In this document: positions 1-7,594 of the stretch, piece by piece
Layout: every line of letters starts with the position of its first letter
Position numbering within the stretch: the stretch's first letter is position 1
Assembly (NCBI GenBank): GCA_910584285.1
Contig: CAJTYK010000003.1
Coordinates: 1-64,000 of the forward strand
Direction: 5' to 3'
DNA from: an uncultured Oscillospiraceae bacterium
Lineage (GTDB): Bacteria; Bacillota; Clostridia; Oscillospirales; Oscillospiraceae
Length of the DNA stretch: 64,000 nt
The notes under the pieces: generated by a model
Database searches by the model: none
The model's input: the letters and a program-made list of their open reading frames with translations, nothing else
What the model was told of the DNA's origin: nothing
Position numbers and translations under genes: made by a program

Positions 1-2
1 TG

Positions 3-653
3 GACGTGTTCATGGCCGCCCCCAAGGGCCCCGGCCACACCGTCCGCTCCACCTACGTGGCGGGCAAGGGCGTGCCCTGCCTGGTGGCGGTGGAGCAGGA
101 TGCCACCGGCCACGCCTACCAGATCGCCCTGGCCTACATCGCCGGCATCGGCGGCGCCCGGGCAGGCGTGATGGAGACCACCTTCCACGACGAGACGGAG
201 ACCGACCTGTTCGGCGAGCAGACCGTACTGTGCGGCGGCGTGGTGGATCTGATGCGCTGCGGCTTCGAGGTGCTGGTGGAGGCCGGGTACGAGCCGGAGA
301 ACGCCTACTTCGAGTGCATCCACGAGATGAAGCTGATCATCGACCTCATCAACAAGGGCGGCGTGGCGGCCATGAACTTCTCCATCTCCGACACCGCCGA
401 GTTCGGCGAGTACGTCAGCGGCCCCCGGGTCATCCCCCACGAGGAGACCAAGGCCCGTATGCGCGCGGTGCTCTCCGACATTCAGGACGGCACCTTCGCC
501 GGCAAGTGGATCGCCGAGAACAAGAACGGCCGCACCTTCTTCAACTCCAAGCGCCAGCAGCTCAAGAAGCATCAGATGGAGATCGTGGGCGGCGAGCTGC
601 GCAAGAACATGATCTGGGGCGGGGACTCTGATCTGGACACCGCGTCTAACTAA
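3..653 (+). CDS. ilvC: Ketol-acid reductoisomerase, C-terminal part (5' end outside window)
   Basis: This is the C-terminal ~216 residues of the enzyme that isomerises and reduces acetolactate (or acetohydroxybutyrate) with NADPH in valine, leucine and isoleucine synthesis in the cytoplasm. The reading frame is open from the window edge. Recognisable family stretches are APKGPGH near the start, the Mg-ligand region ETDLFGEQ followed by LCGG, and the knotted helical domain with ECIHEMKLI and YGxxxSGPR-like FGEYVSGPR. The Rossmann domain lies upstream of the window. The gene ends in TAA and is followed at once by a strong bidirectional terminator, so it closes its operon. Confidence 0.95.
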   Translation, partial: DVFMAAPKGPGHTVRSTYVAGKGVPCLVAVEQDATGHAYQIALAYIAGIGGARAGVMETTFHDETETDLFGEQTVLCGGVVDLMRCGFEVLVEAGYEPENAYFECIHEMKLIIDLINKGGVAAMNFSISDTAEFGEYVSGPRVIPHEETKARMRAVLSDIQDGTFAGKWIAENKNGRTFFNSKRQQLKKHQMEIVGGELRKNMIWGGDSDLDTASN

Positions 654-666
654 GTTTTATACCATC

Positions 667-710
667 AAAAGCGACCTGCGATCCAATTCATATGGATCGC
701 AGGTCGTTTT
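667..710. terminator. Bidirectional terminator after ilvC
   Basis: A 13-bp perfect stem (CGACCTGCGATCC) with a 9-nt loop is flanked by AAAA on the left and TTTT on the right. It can stop ilvC transcription and also lies inside the last codons and stop of the opposing small gene. Confidence 0.85.
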
Positions 711-912
711 CTTCCAGCTCTTTTTGAATGCTCTCCACCTTTTCCCGGTCGGTCAGCGCCTCCTCAAACACAATTCCCTCAATGAGCTCCAGCGTTCTCA
801 CCGCCCTGCCGTCCACAGCCTTTCGCAGCTCCTCCATGTCCAGCTCGGGGGTCTCCACCGTCACCTTGCCGTTGCGGATCAGAAGCGCAAGTATGTATTG
901 TAGCATTGTCAT
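688..912 (-). CDS. Small hypothetical protein, 74 aa
   Basis: I do not recognise this protein. It is acidic, mostly helical in appearance, and rich in Glu and Leu (for example ELIEGIVFEEALTDRE). The ATG chosen here has an AGGAGG box eight bases upstream, which is the main support for it being a gene; a GTG three codons earlier sits on top of that box and is unlikely. Its 3' end overlaps the ilvC terminator stem on the other strand. It is divergent from the small ribbon-helix-helix-like gene to its right, so the two share a short control region. Confidence 0.6.
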   Translation of the reverse strand: MTMLQYILALLIRNGKVTVETPELDMEELRKAVDGRAVRTLELIEGIVFEEALTDREKVESIQKELEENDLRSI

Positions 913-954
913 TGTGTTCACCTCCTACGGCAAGGCGTTTGTAACGCCATCGCC

Positions 955-983
955 TTGCTTATTTATACCACACAATATATTAC
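955..983 (+). promoter_or_regulatory. Possible promoter of the small RHH-like gene
   Basis: TTGCTT and TATTAC are spaced by 17 bases in the A+T-rich divergent gap. A competing -10 (TACTAT) overlaps it, so the exact box is uncertain. Confidence 0.3.
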
Positions 984-1018
984 TATGTAAAGCATAAAAT
1001 GTAATACAGGTGAATGAC

Positions 1019-1219
1019 ATGGCGAAATTTAAAGTTCCGGTAGTTCCTCCCACAACTTCAAAAACCATCCGCTTCCCCAACAATATCATCGAGGAAGTGG
1101 AGCTGGCCATCCGCGGCACCGGGGCCACCTTCTCCGCCTTCGTCATTGAGGCCACCCGTGTGGCGCTGGAGAGCCTCCGGGAGGACGCCGAGGCGGAAAA
1201 CAACCCGCACCAGGACTGA
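1019..1219 (+). CDS. Small ribbon-helix-helix-like protein, 66 aa
   Basis: The protein has a short basic N-terminal strand (KTIRFPNNI) followed by two helices (EEVELAIRGTG, then FSAFVIEATRVALESL). That order resembles ribbon-helix-helix DNA-binding proteins of the CopG/YlcI type, where the strand enters the DNA major groove. A GTG three codons upstream is an alternative start; the ATG is preferred because an AGGTG lies eight bases before it. The gene ends just ahead of a bidirectional terminator shared with the histidine kinase gene on the other strand. Regulation of its divergent neighbour is a plausible role but only inferred. Confidence 0.6.
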   Translation: MAKFKVPVVPPTTSKTIRFPNNIIEEVELAIRGTGATFSAFVIEATRVALESLREDAEAENNPHQD

Positions 1220-1235
1220 CCCGCACCCAGCAAAA

Positions 1236-1260
1236 AAAGCCTGCCGTCCGGCAGGCTTTT
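1236..1260. terminator. Bidirectional terminator between convergent genes
   Basis: GCCTGCC pairs with GGCAGGC across a GTCC loop, flanked by seven As on the left and a T run on the right, so it works for both convergent transcripts. Confidence 0.85.
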
Positions 1261-1266
1261 TCTTGT

Positions 1267-2514
1267 TTACTTCCCGTCCAGCGGCAGGGTGACGGTGAAC
1301 GCCGTCCCCTCCCCCGGAGCGCTGCGCACCGCGATCTTCCCCCGGTGCCCCTCCACGATGGCGGCGGCGATGGACAGGCCCAGGCCGTACCCGCCGGTCT
1401 CCCGGCTCCGGGCCGCGTCCGCCCGGTAAAACCGCTCAAACAAATGGGCCTGGGCCTCCGCCGGGATGGGCTCCCCGGTGTTGTGGACGGTGAGCGCCGC
1501 CCGCTCGCCCCCCTTCAGGGTGACGGTGATCCGCCCCCCCGGCTCGCAGTATTTGCAGGCGTTGTCCAGCAGGATGGCCCCCAGCCGCCGCAGCTCCTCC
1601 CCGTCCCCCAGGACGGACAGGCCAGGGGCCAATTCGCTGTCCAGCGTCAGCCCCGCCTCAAAGGCCACCGGCTCGAAGGCCAGCACGCAGCTCTCCACCG
1701 CGTCGGACAGGGAGACCGTCTCCCGGGGCCGGGTCCGCTGCCCCGCGTCCCCACGGGCCAGGTACAGCAGATCCTGCACCAACCCCTTCATCCGCAGGCC
1801 CTCCTCCCGGATGGACTCCACCCACTTGCGCTGTTGGTCCACCGTGTCCTCCCCCCGGGCCAGCAGGATGTCCGCGTCCGCCAGCAGGACGGTGAGGGGG
1901 GTTTTCAGCTCGTGGGAGGCGTCGGCCACAAACTGCTGCTGCTGTCGCCAGCCCTCCTCCACCGGCCGCACCAGCCACCGGGAGAGAAACCAGCTCACCG
2001 CAAAGAACCCCGCCGACGCGGCGGCGAACAGCAGCAGGGCCGTCAGGATCTGCCGCCCCGCCCCTGTCCGCTCCCAGGACAGATCCGCGAAGGCCACCCG
2101 CAGATACCGCCCCGACCGCTGGATCTGATAGCGCAGCCCCTGGCCGGACAGCTTTCCCGCCGGCCCCCCGGCGGCCAGCGCACCCTCCACCGCTCGGGTC
2201 ACCCCGTCCTCGTCCACAGCGGCGTTGAAGGACAGGGCCAGCAGGATCTGTCCGCTGTCCCCGTCCACCACGGCGCAGAAGGCAGGTATGGCGGTGTACA
2301 GCTCCTCGTCCCGATCAAAGCCGCCCTCCGGGGGGGCGCTCCAGGGCTCCAGCGCCGCCTGACTGCGCTGGAGGACGTTCCGCAGCACCAAATCCGTCCC
2401 CGCCTGGTACTGCCGCACCGCCGAGACGGTCTGCACCGCCAGCACCGCCGCCAGCACGCCGGACAGCAGCAGCATGAGTATGAGCGTAAATTTCCAGCGC
2501 AGCCGCCTGAGCAT
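1267..2514 (-). CDS. Orphan sensor histidine kinase
   Basis: A 415-residue membrane histidine kinase. Two membrane segments (about residues 10-29 and 157-178) bracket an extracytoplasmic sensor loop of some 125 residues with no domain I recognise. The HisKA box carries the phospho-accepting His in SHELKTPL (about residue 201). The ATPase domain has the N box DNACKY and the G box GGYGLGLS, with TAFTVTLPL at the end. No HAMP domain is obvious between the second membrane segment and the H box. No response regulator gene is adjacent on either side, which is unusual for this class; its partner must be encoded elsewhere, or just outside a partner lost from this site. The start ATG follows an AGGGGG stretch. 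Confidence 0.9.
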   Translation of the reverse strand: MLRRLRWKFTLILMLLLSGVLAAVLAVQTVSAVRQYQAGTDLVLRNVLQRSQAALEPWSAPPEGGFDRDEELYTAIPAFCAVVDGDSGQILLALSFNAAVDEDGVTRAVEGALAAGGPAGKLSGQGLRYQIQRSGRYLRVAFADLSWERTGAGRQILTALLLFAAASAGFFAVSWFLSRWLVRPVEEGWRQQQQFVADASHELKTPLTVLLADADILLARGEDTVDQQRKWVESIREEGLRMKGLVQDLLYLARGDAGQRTRPRETVSLSDAVESCVLAFEPVAFEAGLTLDSELAPGLSVLGDGEELRRLGAILLDNACKYCEPGGRITVTLKGGERAALTVHNTGEPIPAEAQAHLFERFYRADAARSRETGGYGLGLSIAAAIVEGHRGKIAVRSAPGEGTAFTVTLPLDGK

Positions 2515-2602
2515 GGGCCCGCCCCCTTTTTCTCGTCTGGCTATAGTTTATCCGGATTTCCGCCCCCCGTCAAGCGGCGATGGAATCCACGACAAAATAC
2601 AA

Positions 2603-2615
2603 GGGGAAATTCCCC
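2603..2615. promoter_or_regulatory. Palindrome upstream of the pot promoter
   Basis: GGGGAAATTCCCC is a perfect palindrome lying eight bases before the -35 box of the polyamine operon. Its position suits an operator, but no regulator is identified. Confidence 0.3.
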
Positions 2616-2623
2616 CAAAGTGA

Positions 2624-2652
2624 TTGACAAACGGGAGACAAACGACTATAGT
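2624..2652 (+). promoter_or_regulatory. SigA-type promoter of the polyamine transport operon
   Basis: TTGACA and TATAGT are separated by exactly 17 bases. A leader of about 120 bases follows before potA. Confidence 0.85.
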
Positions 2653-2658
2653 GTATCT

Positions 2659-2778
2659 CGCTATCCGTGAAACCCCGGGCCGGAGCCTCTCCGGCTGCTC
2701 GCCGCGGCGGGCACATGGCCGGGATCTATAACAAGGGAGCTGACAAAACACTCATCATTTAGAAATGAGGGAAGAACC
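2659..2778 (+). promoter_or_regulatory. potA leader
   Basis: The leader holds one small hairpin (GCCGGA / TCCGGC at 2679-2695) and a GAGGGAAG ribosome site. It has no T run and does not match a riboswitch class I know; nothing else is visible. Confidence 0.35.
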
Positions 2779-3957
2779 ATGGCCAAGGAGCTGATCCGCC
2801 TGCGGGACTGCGTCATGTCCTACGGCGACGAGCTCGTGCTCGACCACATCAACCTGTATATCAACGATAAGGAATTCCTCACGCTGCTGGGCCCCAGCGG
2901 GTGCGGCAAGACAACCACGCTCCGGATGATCGGCGGGTTTCTGTCGCCCACCTCCGGGGACGTGTTGTTTGACGGCGTGAGGATTAATCATGTCCCGCCC
3001 CACCAGCGGGCAGTGAACACGGTGTTCCAGCGGTACGCCCTGTTCCCCCACCTTAACGTGTTTGAGAACGTGGCCTTCGGCCTGCGCGTACCCAAGACGG
3101 ACGCCGACGGCCGCAAGGTGAAGCTGCCGGAGCGGGAGATACAGGAGCGCGTCATGGAGATGCTGGGCGTGGTGAACCTGAAGGGGTTCGAGAAGCGCCC
3201 GGTGTCCGCCCTGTCCGGCGGGCAGCAGCAGCGGGTGGCCATCGCCCGGGCGCTGGTGAACCGCCCCCGGGTGCTGCTGCTGGACGAACCCCTGGGGGCG
3301 CTGGATATGCGCCTGCGCAAGGATATGCAGAACGAGCTGAAGCGCATCCAGCAGGAGATGGAGATCACCTTCATCTACGTGACCCACGACCAGGAGGAGG
3401 CGCTGGCCATGTCCGACACCGTGGTGGTGATGGACGGCGGCCGCATCCAGCAGATCGGCACCCCCGAGGACATCTACAACGAGCCCAAAAACGCCTTCGT
3501 GGCCGACTTCATCGGCGAGTCCAACATCATCGACGGCATCATGCGGGCCGACGGGGTGGTGGAGATCTTCAACCGGAAGTTCCAGTGCCTGGACAAGGGC
3601 TTCGACAAGGACGAGCCGGTGGATGTGGTCATACGCCCGGAGGACGTGGACATTGTGGACGAGGCGGCGGGCCAGCTGAAGGGCACCGTCACCTCCGTCA
3701 CCTTCAAGGGGGTTCACTACGACACCATTGTGGACTTCTACGGCTTCAAGTGGCTGATCCAGACCACCGACTTCTGCCCGGTGGACAGCCGGATCGGCAT
3801 CAAGATCGACCCCGACGGCATCCACGTGATGAAAAAGAGCGAATACTCCGGGATGTTCGGCGACTACTCCTCCTACTCCGAGGAGTACGAGGAGCTGGAC
3901 GTGGTGGAGGACGAGGACGGGGAGGAGGACTCCCGGGAGGACGGCTATGCGGAATAA
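2779..3957 (+). CDS. potA: Spermidine/putrescine ABC transporter ATP-binding protein PotA
   Basis: This is the ATPase that powers polyamine import. Walker A GPSGCGKTT (residues 38-46), signature LSGGQQQR (145-152), Walker B VLLLDE (165-170) and the switch His in THDQEEAL are intact. The C-terminal third (about 235-350) is a TOBE-type domain typical of PotA and related importers. At 392 residues it is a little longer than usual because of an acidic tail of about 40 residues rich in Glu, Asp and Tyr, which I do not know from classical PotA. It is the first gene of the operon and overlaps potB by 11 bases, which implies translational coupling. Confidence 0.93.
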   Translation: MAKELIRLRDCVMSYGDELVLDHINLYINDKEFLTLLGPSGCGKTTTLRMIGGFLSPTSGDVLFDGVRINHVPPHQRAVNTVFQRYALFPHLNVFENVAFGLRVPKTDADGRKVKLPEREIQERVMEMLGVVNLKGFEKRPVSALSGGQQQRVAIARALVNRPRVLLLDEPLGALDMRLRKDMQNELKRIQQEMEITFIYVTHDQEEALAMSDTVVVMDGGRIQQIGTPEDIYNEPKNAFVADFIGESNIIDGIMRADGVVEIFNRKFQCLDKGFDKDEPVDVVIRPEDVDIVDEAAGQLKGTVTSVTFKGVHYDTIVDFYGFKWLIQTTDFCPVDSRIGIKIDPDGIHVMKKSEYSGMFGDYSSYSEEYEELDVVEDEDGEEDSREDGYAE

Positions 3958-4798
3958 ACGGGGCTGGTTTGCCGTCCCCTACGTGGTGTGGATGGCCCTG
4001 TTTGTGGTCATACCCATTGTGATCATGGCGGTGTACGCCATCACCACCGCCGACCCTGCCACCGGGGAGCTCCAGCTCACCGGCGCCAACTTTACCGGCA
4101 TGGGGGTCTATTTGAACGTGTTCCTGCGCTCCTTCTGGCTGGCCGTGGTGGCCACGCTGGTATGCCTGCTCATCGGCTACCCGGTGTCCTACTGGATGGC
4201 CAAGGAGGGCCCTCGGTTTCAGCGGCTGGCCATGGCCCTGATCATGCTGCCCATGTGGATGAACTTCCTGCTGCGCACCTACTCCTGGATGTCCATCCTG
4301 GAGAACAACGGCCTGCTGAACCAGTTGTTCCGGGCCATTGGCCTGCTGGATCTGCTGGGGGTGGACTACCTCCACATGATCGGCACACCCGGGGCGGTGG
4401 TGCTGGGCATGGTGTACAACTACCTGCCCTTTATGATCCTGCCTATCTACTCCGTCATTGTCAAGCTGGACGGCTCCCTCATTGAGGCCGCCCGGGATCT
4501 GGGGGCGGACGGGGTGCGGGTGTTCCGCCGGGTGATCTTTCCCCTGTCCCTGCCGGGGATTCTGTCCGGGGTGACCATGGTGTTCGTGCCGTCGGTGTCC
4601 ACCTTCGCCATCTCCAGCCTGCTGGGGGGCGGCAAGCAGACCATGCTGGGCGATCTGATCGAATTGCAGTTCCTGGGTGGGGCGTACAACCCCCATCTGG
4701 GCGCGGCCATCTCCATGGTGATGATGGTGATCGTGGTGGTGTGCATGGTGGTGATGAACCACTTCGGCGAGGGCGAAGAACAGGCGGTGATGCTATGA
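3947..4798 (+). CDS. potB: Spermidine/putrescine ABC transporter permease PotB
   Basis: A 283-residue inner-membrane permease with about six membrane segments, starting with one at residues 10-32. The cytoplasmic EAA loop that docks on the ATPase is visible as EAARDLGADG followed by FPLSLPGI near residue 183. The gene starts inside the end of potA. Its C terminus ends in a short acidic stretch (EGEEQ). Downstream lies a hairpin repeat rather than a direct junction with potC, so expression of the third gene may be modulated by that structure. Confidence 0.92.
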   Translation: MRNKRGWFAVPYVVWMALFVVIPIVIMAVYAITTADPATGELQLTGANFTGMGVYLNVFLRSFWLAVVATLVCLLIGYPVSYWMAKEGPRFQRLAMALIMLPMWMNFLLRTYSWMSILENNGLLNQLFRAIGLLDLLGVDYLHMIGTPGAVVLGMVYNYLPFMILPIYSVIVKLDGSLIEAARDLGADGVRVFRRVIFPLSLPGILSGVTMVFVPSVSTFAISSLLGGGKQTMLGDLIELQFLGGAYNPHLGAAISMVMMVIVVVCMVVMNHFGEGEEQAVML

Positions 4799-4880
4799 CT
4801 TACTTTTTCTCGACCTACTTTTTCTCGAGAGAAAAAGTAGGCAAAAAGAGCTTGAAACCGCTTCGGTTTGCTTCCGTCAT
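4799..4880 (+). repeat. Hairpin repeat, copy 1 (between potB and potCD)
   Basis: A 13-bp perfect inverted repeat, CCTACTTTTTCTC pairing with GAGAAAAAGTAGG around a GA centre (4814-4841), is preceded by a near-copy of its left arm directly after the potB stop. It is followed by CAAAAAGAGCTTGAAACCGC. The same architecture recurs at 28479. There is no long T run after the stem, so readthrough to potCD is likely. Confidence 0.6.
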
Positions 4881-4918
4881 CCACCGTTGTACGACGGCCA
4901 CGAAAAGGGGGCTGTGAC

Positions 4919-6928
4919 ATGAAACAGAGTAACCGTATCGGGGGCCGGATCTTTATTGGGCTGACCTTTCTGTTTTTGTATCTGCCCATCTTTCTGCTGA
5001 TCATCTTCTCCTTCAACGCCGGGGAGTCCAGCGCCGTGTGGCAGGGCTTCTCCCTGGACTGGTACGCCGCCCTGTTCCGCAACCGGCTGATTATGGAGAG
5101 CCTGTACACCACCCTTCTGGTGTCCCTGCTGGCCACCGCCATCTCCACCGCCGCGGGCACCTTCGCCGCCATCGGCCTGTATTCCCTGTCCAAGCGGAAG
5201 CGGGACGCTCTGCTGGTGGTGAACGACATCCCCATGATGAACGCCGACATTGTAACCGGCGTGTCCCTGTGCCTGTTCTTCGTGGCCTTTTTCCAGGGCT
5301 GGGGGGCCTTCGCCCGGTGGTTCAACGGCGTGCAGAGCGCGGTGGAGCTGCCCGAGCGGCTGGTGCTGGGCTTTACCACCATGCTGCTGGCCCACATCGC
5401 CTTCAACATCCCCTATGTGATCCTCAACGTGGCCCCCAAGCTGCGGCAAATGGACCGCAACCTGGTGGACGCCGCTCAGGATCTGGGCTGCACCTGGATG
5501 CAGGCGTTCTGGCGGGTGATCCTGCCTGAGATCAAGCCTGGGATTGTATCCGGGGCGCTGATCGCCTTTACCATGTCCATTGACGACTTTGTGATCTCCT
5601 ACTTCACCGCCGGCTCCTCCACCTCCACCCTGGCCATGCGGATCTACTCCATGACCAAGAAGCGCATCACCCCGGAGGTCAACGCGGTGTCCACCCTGCT
5701 GTTCCTGTCGGTGCTGGCCCTGCTGGTGCTGAACAACGTCCGAGAGATCCGCCAGGAGCGCCGGGCCGCCAGCCTGGAGCCCCGGGCCCCCACCCTGCTG
5801 GAAAAGCTGTCCATGAAGTTCAACCAGCCCGCCTTCCGGTGGGTGCGCCGGGGGCTGGCGGGAGCCATGGCCTGCGCCTTCCTCGTGGTGGTGGCGCTGC
5901 TCACCGGAGCCACCGGCTCCCAGCCCGTGGTGAACGTGTGCTCCTGGGGCGAATATATCGACGAGGAGCTGATCACCCAGTTTGAGGAGGAGACCGGCAT
6001 CCGGGTGAACTACCAGACCGCCGAGAGCAACGAGGCCCTGTACTCCCTGCTGAAAAGCGGCGGCGCAGACTATGATGTGATCGTCCCCTCCGACTACATG
6101 ATCTCCCAGCTGCTGGAGGAGGGGATGCTGGAGGAACTGGACTACAGCCGGATTCCCAACTTCGAGCTCATCGACCGGCGCTTCCGCAACCTGCCCTACG
6201 ATCCGGAAAACAAATACACTGTCCCCTACACCTGGGGCACCCTGGGGCTCATCTACAACGCCAATATGGTGGAGGAGGAGCCCGTCAGCTGGGGGGCGCT
6301 GTACGACGATCAGTACGCCGGGGACGTGCTGCTGATCAACAACTCCCGGGACGCCCTGGCCGCCGCCCTGCTCCACCTGGGCTACTCGGTGAACACCACC
6401 GACGAGGCTCAAATCCGGGAGGCCTTCGCCCTCATCGCCGACGCCAGCCGCCGGGGGGTATTCCAGGGCAAGGTGATGGATCAGGTCTTTCAGAAGATGG
6501 AAGGGGGCAACGCCGCCCTGGCCACCTACTACGCCGGGGACTACCTGTCCATGCTGGACAACCAGGCGGATGGGGTGGATCTGCGCTACGTCATCCCGGA
6601 GGAGGGGGCCAACTGGTTCGTGGACGCCATGTGCGTGCTGAAGGGTGCCCCCCACTACGACGAGGCCATGGAGTGGATCAACTTCATCGCCTCCACCGAC
6701 GCCAACCTGGCCAATATGGACTATATCTGGTACGCCTCCCCCAACACTGAGGCGCTGGAGCAGTACCCCGCCTACTACGAGGACTTGTACGGCGAGGAGC
6801 TGGATCCCGAGCTGTATGAGATCATGGCCGCCCCCAACCACGTGCTGGAGCGGTGCGAGATGTACACGGTGCTGCCGCCGGAAACCCGGGCCCTCTACAA
6901 CGAGCTGTGGATCCGGCTGGGGGCCTGA
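4919..6928 (+). CDS. PotC-PotD fusion: polyamine permease joined to substrate-binding domain
   Basis: A 669-residue two-domain protein. Residues 1 to about 270 are a PotC-type permease with an EAA loop (DAAQDLGCTW, FWRVILPEIKPGI near residue 184). A linker, then one further membrane segment (about 313-333), leads into a PotD-type binding domain from residue 337 to the end. That domain opens with CSWGEYIDEELI and contains DVIVPSDYMI and YTWGTLGLIYN, motifs of polyamine-binding proteins. The extra membrane segment would place the receptor outside the cell and tethered to the permease, replacing a free lipoprotein. The ATG is chosen over an upstream in-frame TTG because AGGGGG precedes it. Fused transporter subunits of this sort exist in other Firmicutes. 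Confidence 0.9.
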   Translation: MKQSNRIGGRIFIGLTFLFLYLPIFLLIIFSFNAGESSAVWQGFSLDWYAALFRNRLIMESLYTTLLVSLLATAISTAAGTFAAIGLYSLSKRKRDALLVVNDIPMMNADIVTGVSLCLFFVAFFQGWGAFARWFNGVQSAVELPERLVLGFTTMLLAHIAFNIPYVILNVAPKLRQMDRNLVDAAQDLGCTWMQAFWRVILPEIKPGIVSGALIAFTMSIDDFVISYFTAGSSTSTLAMRIYSMTKKRITPEVNAVSTLLFLSVLALLVLNNVREIRQERRAASLEPRAPTLLEKLSMKFNQPAFRWVRRGLAGAMACAFLVVVALLTGATGSQPVVNVCSWGEYIDEELITQFEEETGIRVNYQTAESNEALYSLLKSGGADYDVIVPSDYMISQLLEEGMLEELDYSRIPNFELIDRRFRNLPYDPENKYTVPYTWGTLGLIYNANMVEEEPVSWGALYDDQYAGDVLLINNSRDALAAALLHLGYSVNTTDEAQIREAFALIADASRRGVFQGKVMDQVFQKMEGGNAALATYYAGDYLSMLDNQADGVDLRYVIPEEGANWFVDAMCVLKGAPHYDEAMEWINFIASTDANLANMDYIWYASPNTEALEQYPAYYEDLYGEELDPELYEIMAAPNHVLERCEMYTVLPPETRALYNELWIRLGA

Positions 6929-6951
6929 CGGCCTGAACAAGGAGAATAACC

Positions 6952-7455
6952 ATGCGCAACGAATTGACCCAAAAGGATATCGAGCTGATGCGGCAGGAGC
7001 TGGAGCACCGCCGGACGGTGCTGCGGCCCCAGCTGATTGAGGCAGTGAAGGAGGCGCGGGCCTTCGGGGATCTCAGCGAGAACTTCGAGTACAAGGCCGC
7101 CAAGAAGGAGAAAAACCGCAACGACAGCCGGTGCCGCTACCTGGAGAACATGATCAAGACGGCGGTGGTGATCTCGGACAAGTCCGCCGACGGCACAGTG
7201 GGACTGTACGACACCGTGACCCTCTACGTGGAGGAGGACGACGAGGAGATCCAGTGCCAGATCGTCACCACCATGCGGCAGGACGCCCTGAAGGGCCGGG
7301 TGAGCAAGGAGTCCCCGGTGGGCAAGGCGGTGCTGGGCCGCAGGGTGGGCGACCGGGTGACGGTGCAGGTGAACGACAGCTACGGCTACGACGTGATCAT
7401 CCGGGCCATCCAGCCCGGGGAAGACACCGGGGAGGCCCCGCTGGTGGGGTTCTGA
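6952..7455 (+). CDS. greA: Transcription elongation factor GreA-family protein
   Basis: A 167-residue GreA/GreB-family factor, which enters the RNA polymerase secondary channel and stimulates cleavage of backtracked RNA. The N-terminal coiled coil carries the conserved acidic tip GDLSEN (Asp40, Glu43), the catalytic element of this family. The C-terminal globular domain (from about residue 85) has the SPVGKAVLGRRVGD motif typical of GreA. It sits 23 bases after potCD behind a clear AAGGAG site and is probably cotranscribed with the pot operon. Compared with GreA from Bacillus the tip-flanking segment is divergent (NFEYKAAKKEKNR), so a paralogue of the housekeeping GreA is possible. Confidence 0.88.
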   Translation: MRNELTQKDIELMRQELEHRRTVLRPQLIEAVKEARAFGDLSENFEYKAAKKEKNRNDSRCRYLENMIKTAVVISDKSADGTVGLYDTVTLYVEEDDEEIQCQIVTTMRQDALKGRVSKESPVGKAVLGRRVGDRVTVQVNDSYGYDVIIRAIQPGEDTGEAPLVGF

Positions 7456-7478
7456 CCGGTTGGATTCAGGGGTGCTGA

Positions 7479-7516
7479 GGCCCGGGGCAGGTTTGCCCCG
7501 GGCCCTTTCCCTTTTT
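7479..7516 (+). terminator. Terminator of the pot-greA operon
   Basis: GGCCCGGGGC pairs perfectly with GCCCCGGGCC across a 6-nt loop and is followed by a T-rich tract. Confidence 0.8.
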
Positions 7517-7528
7517 GGCCGGAATTTC

Positions 7529-7557
7529 TTTACAGCCCCCGGAATACTGTGTATAAT
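7529..7557 (+). promoter_or_regulatory. SigA-type promoter of the DUF1576 gene
   Basis: TTTACA and TATAAT with 17-base spacing; the start codon is about 38 bases further on. Confidence 0.85.
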
Positions 7558-7594
7558 ACTATTAAAACTGCACGTTCGGGAAGGAGCGCCCCCC

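Noticed and set aside
2659..2778. Riboswitch in the potA leader
   Set aside because: Only one short hairpin, no platform terminator or known aptamer motif.
4877..6940. Long minus-strand frame opposite potCD
   Set aside because: His/Gly/Gln-rich translation typical of the complement of GC-rich coding DNA; the plus-strand protein is clearly real.
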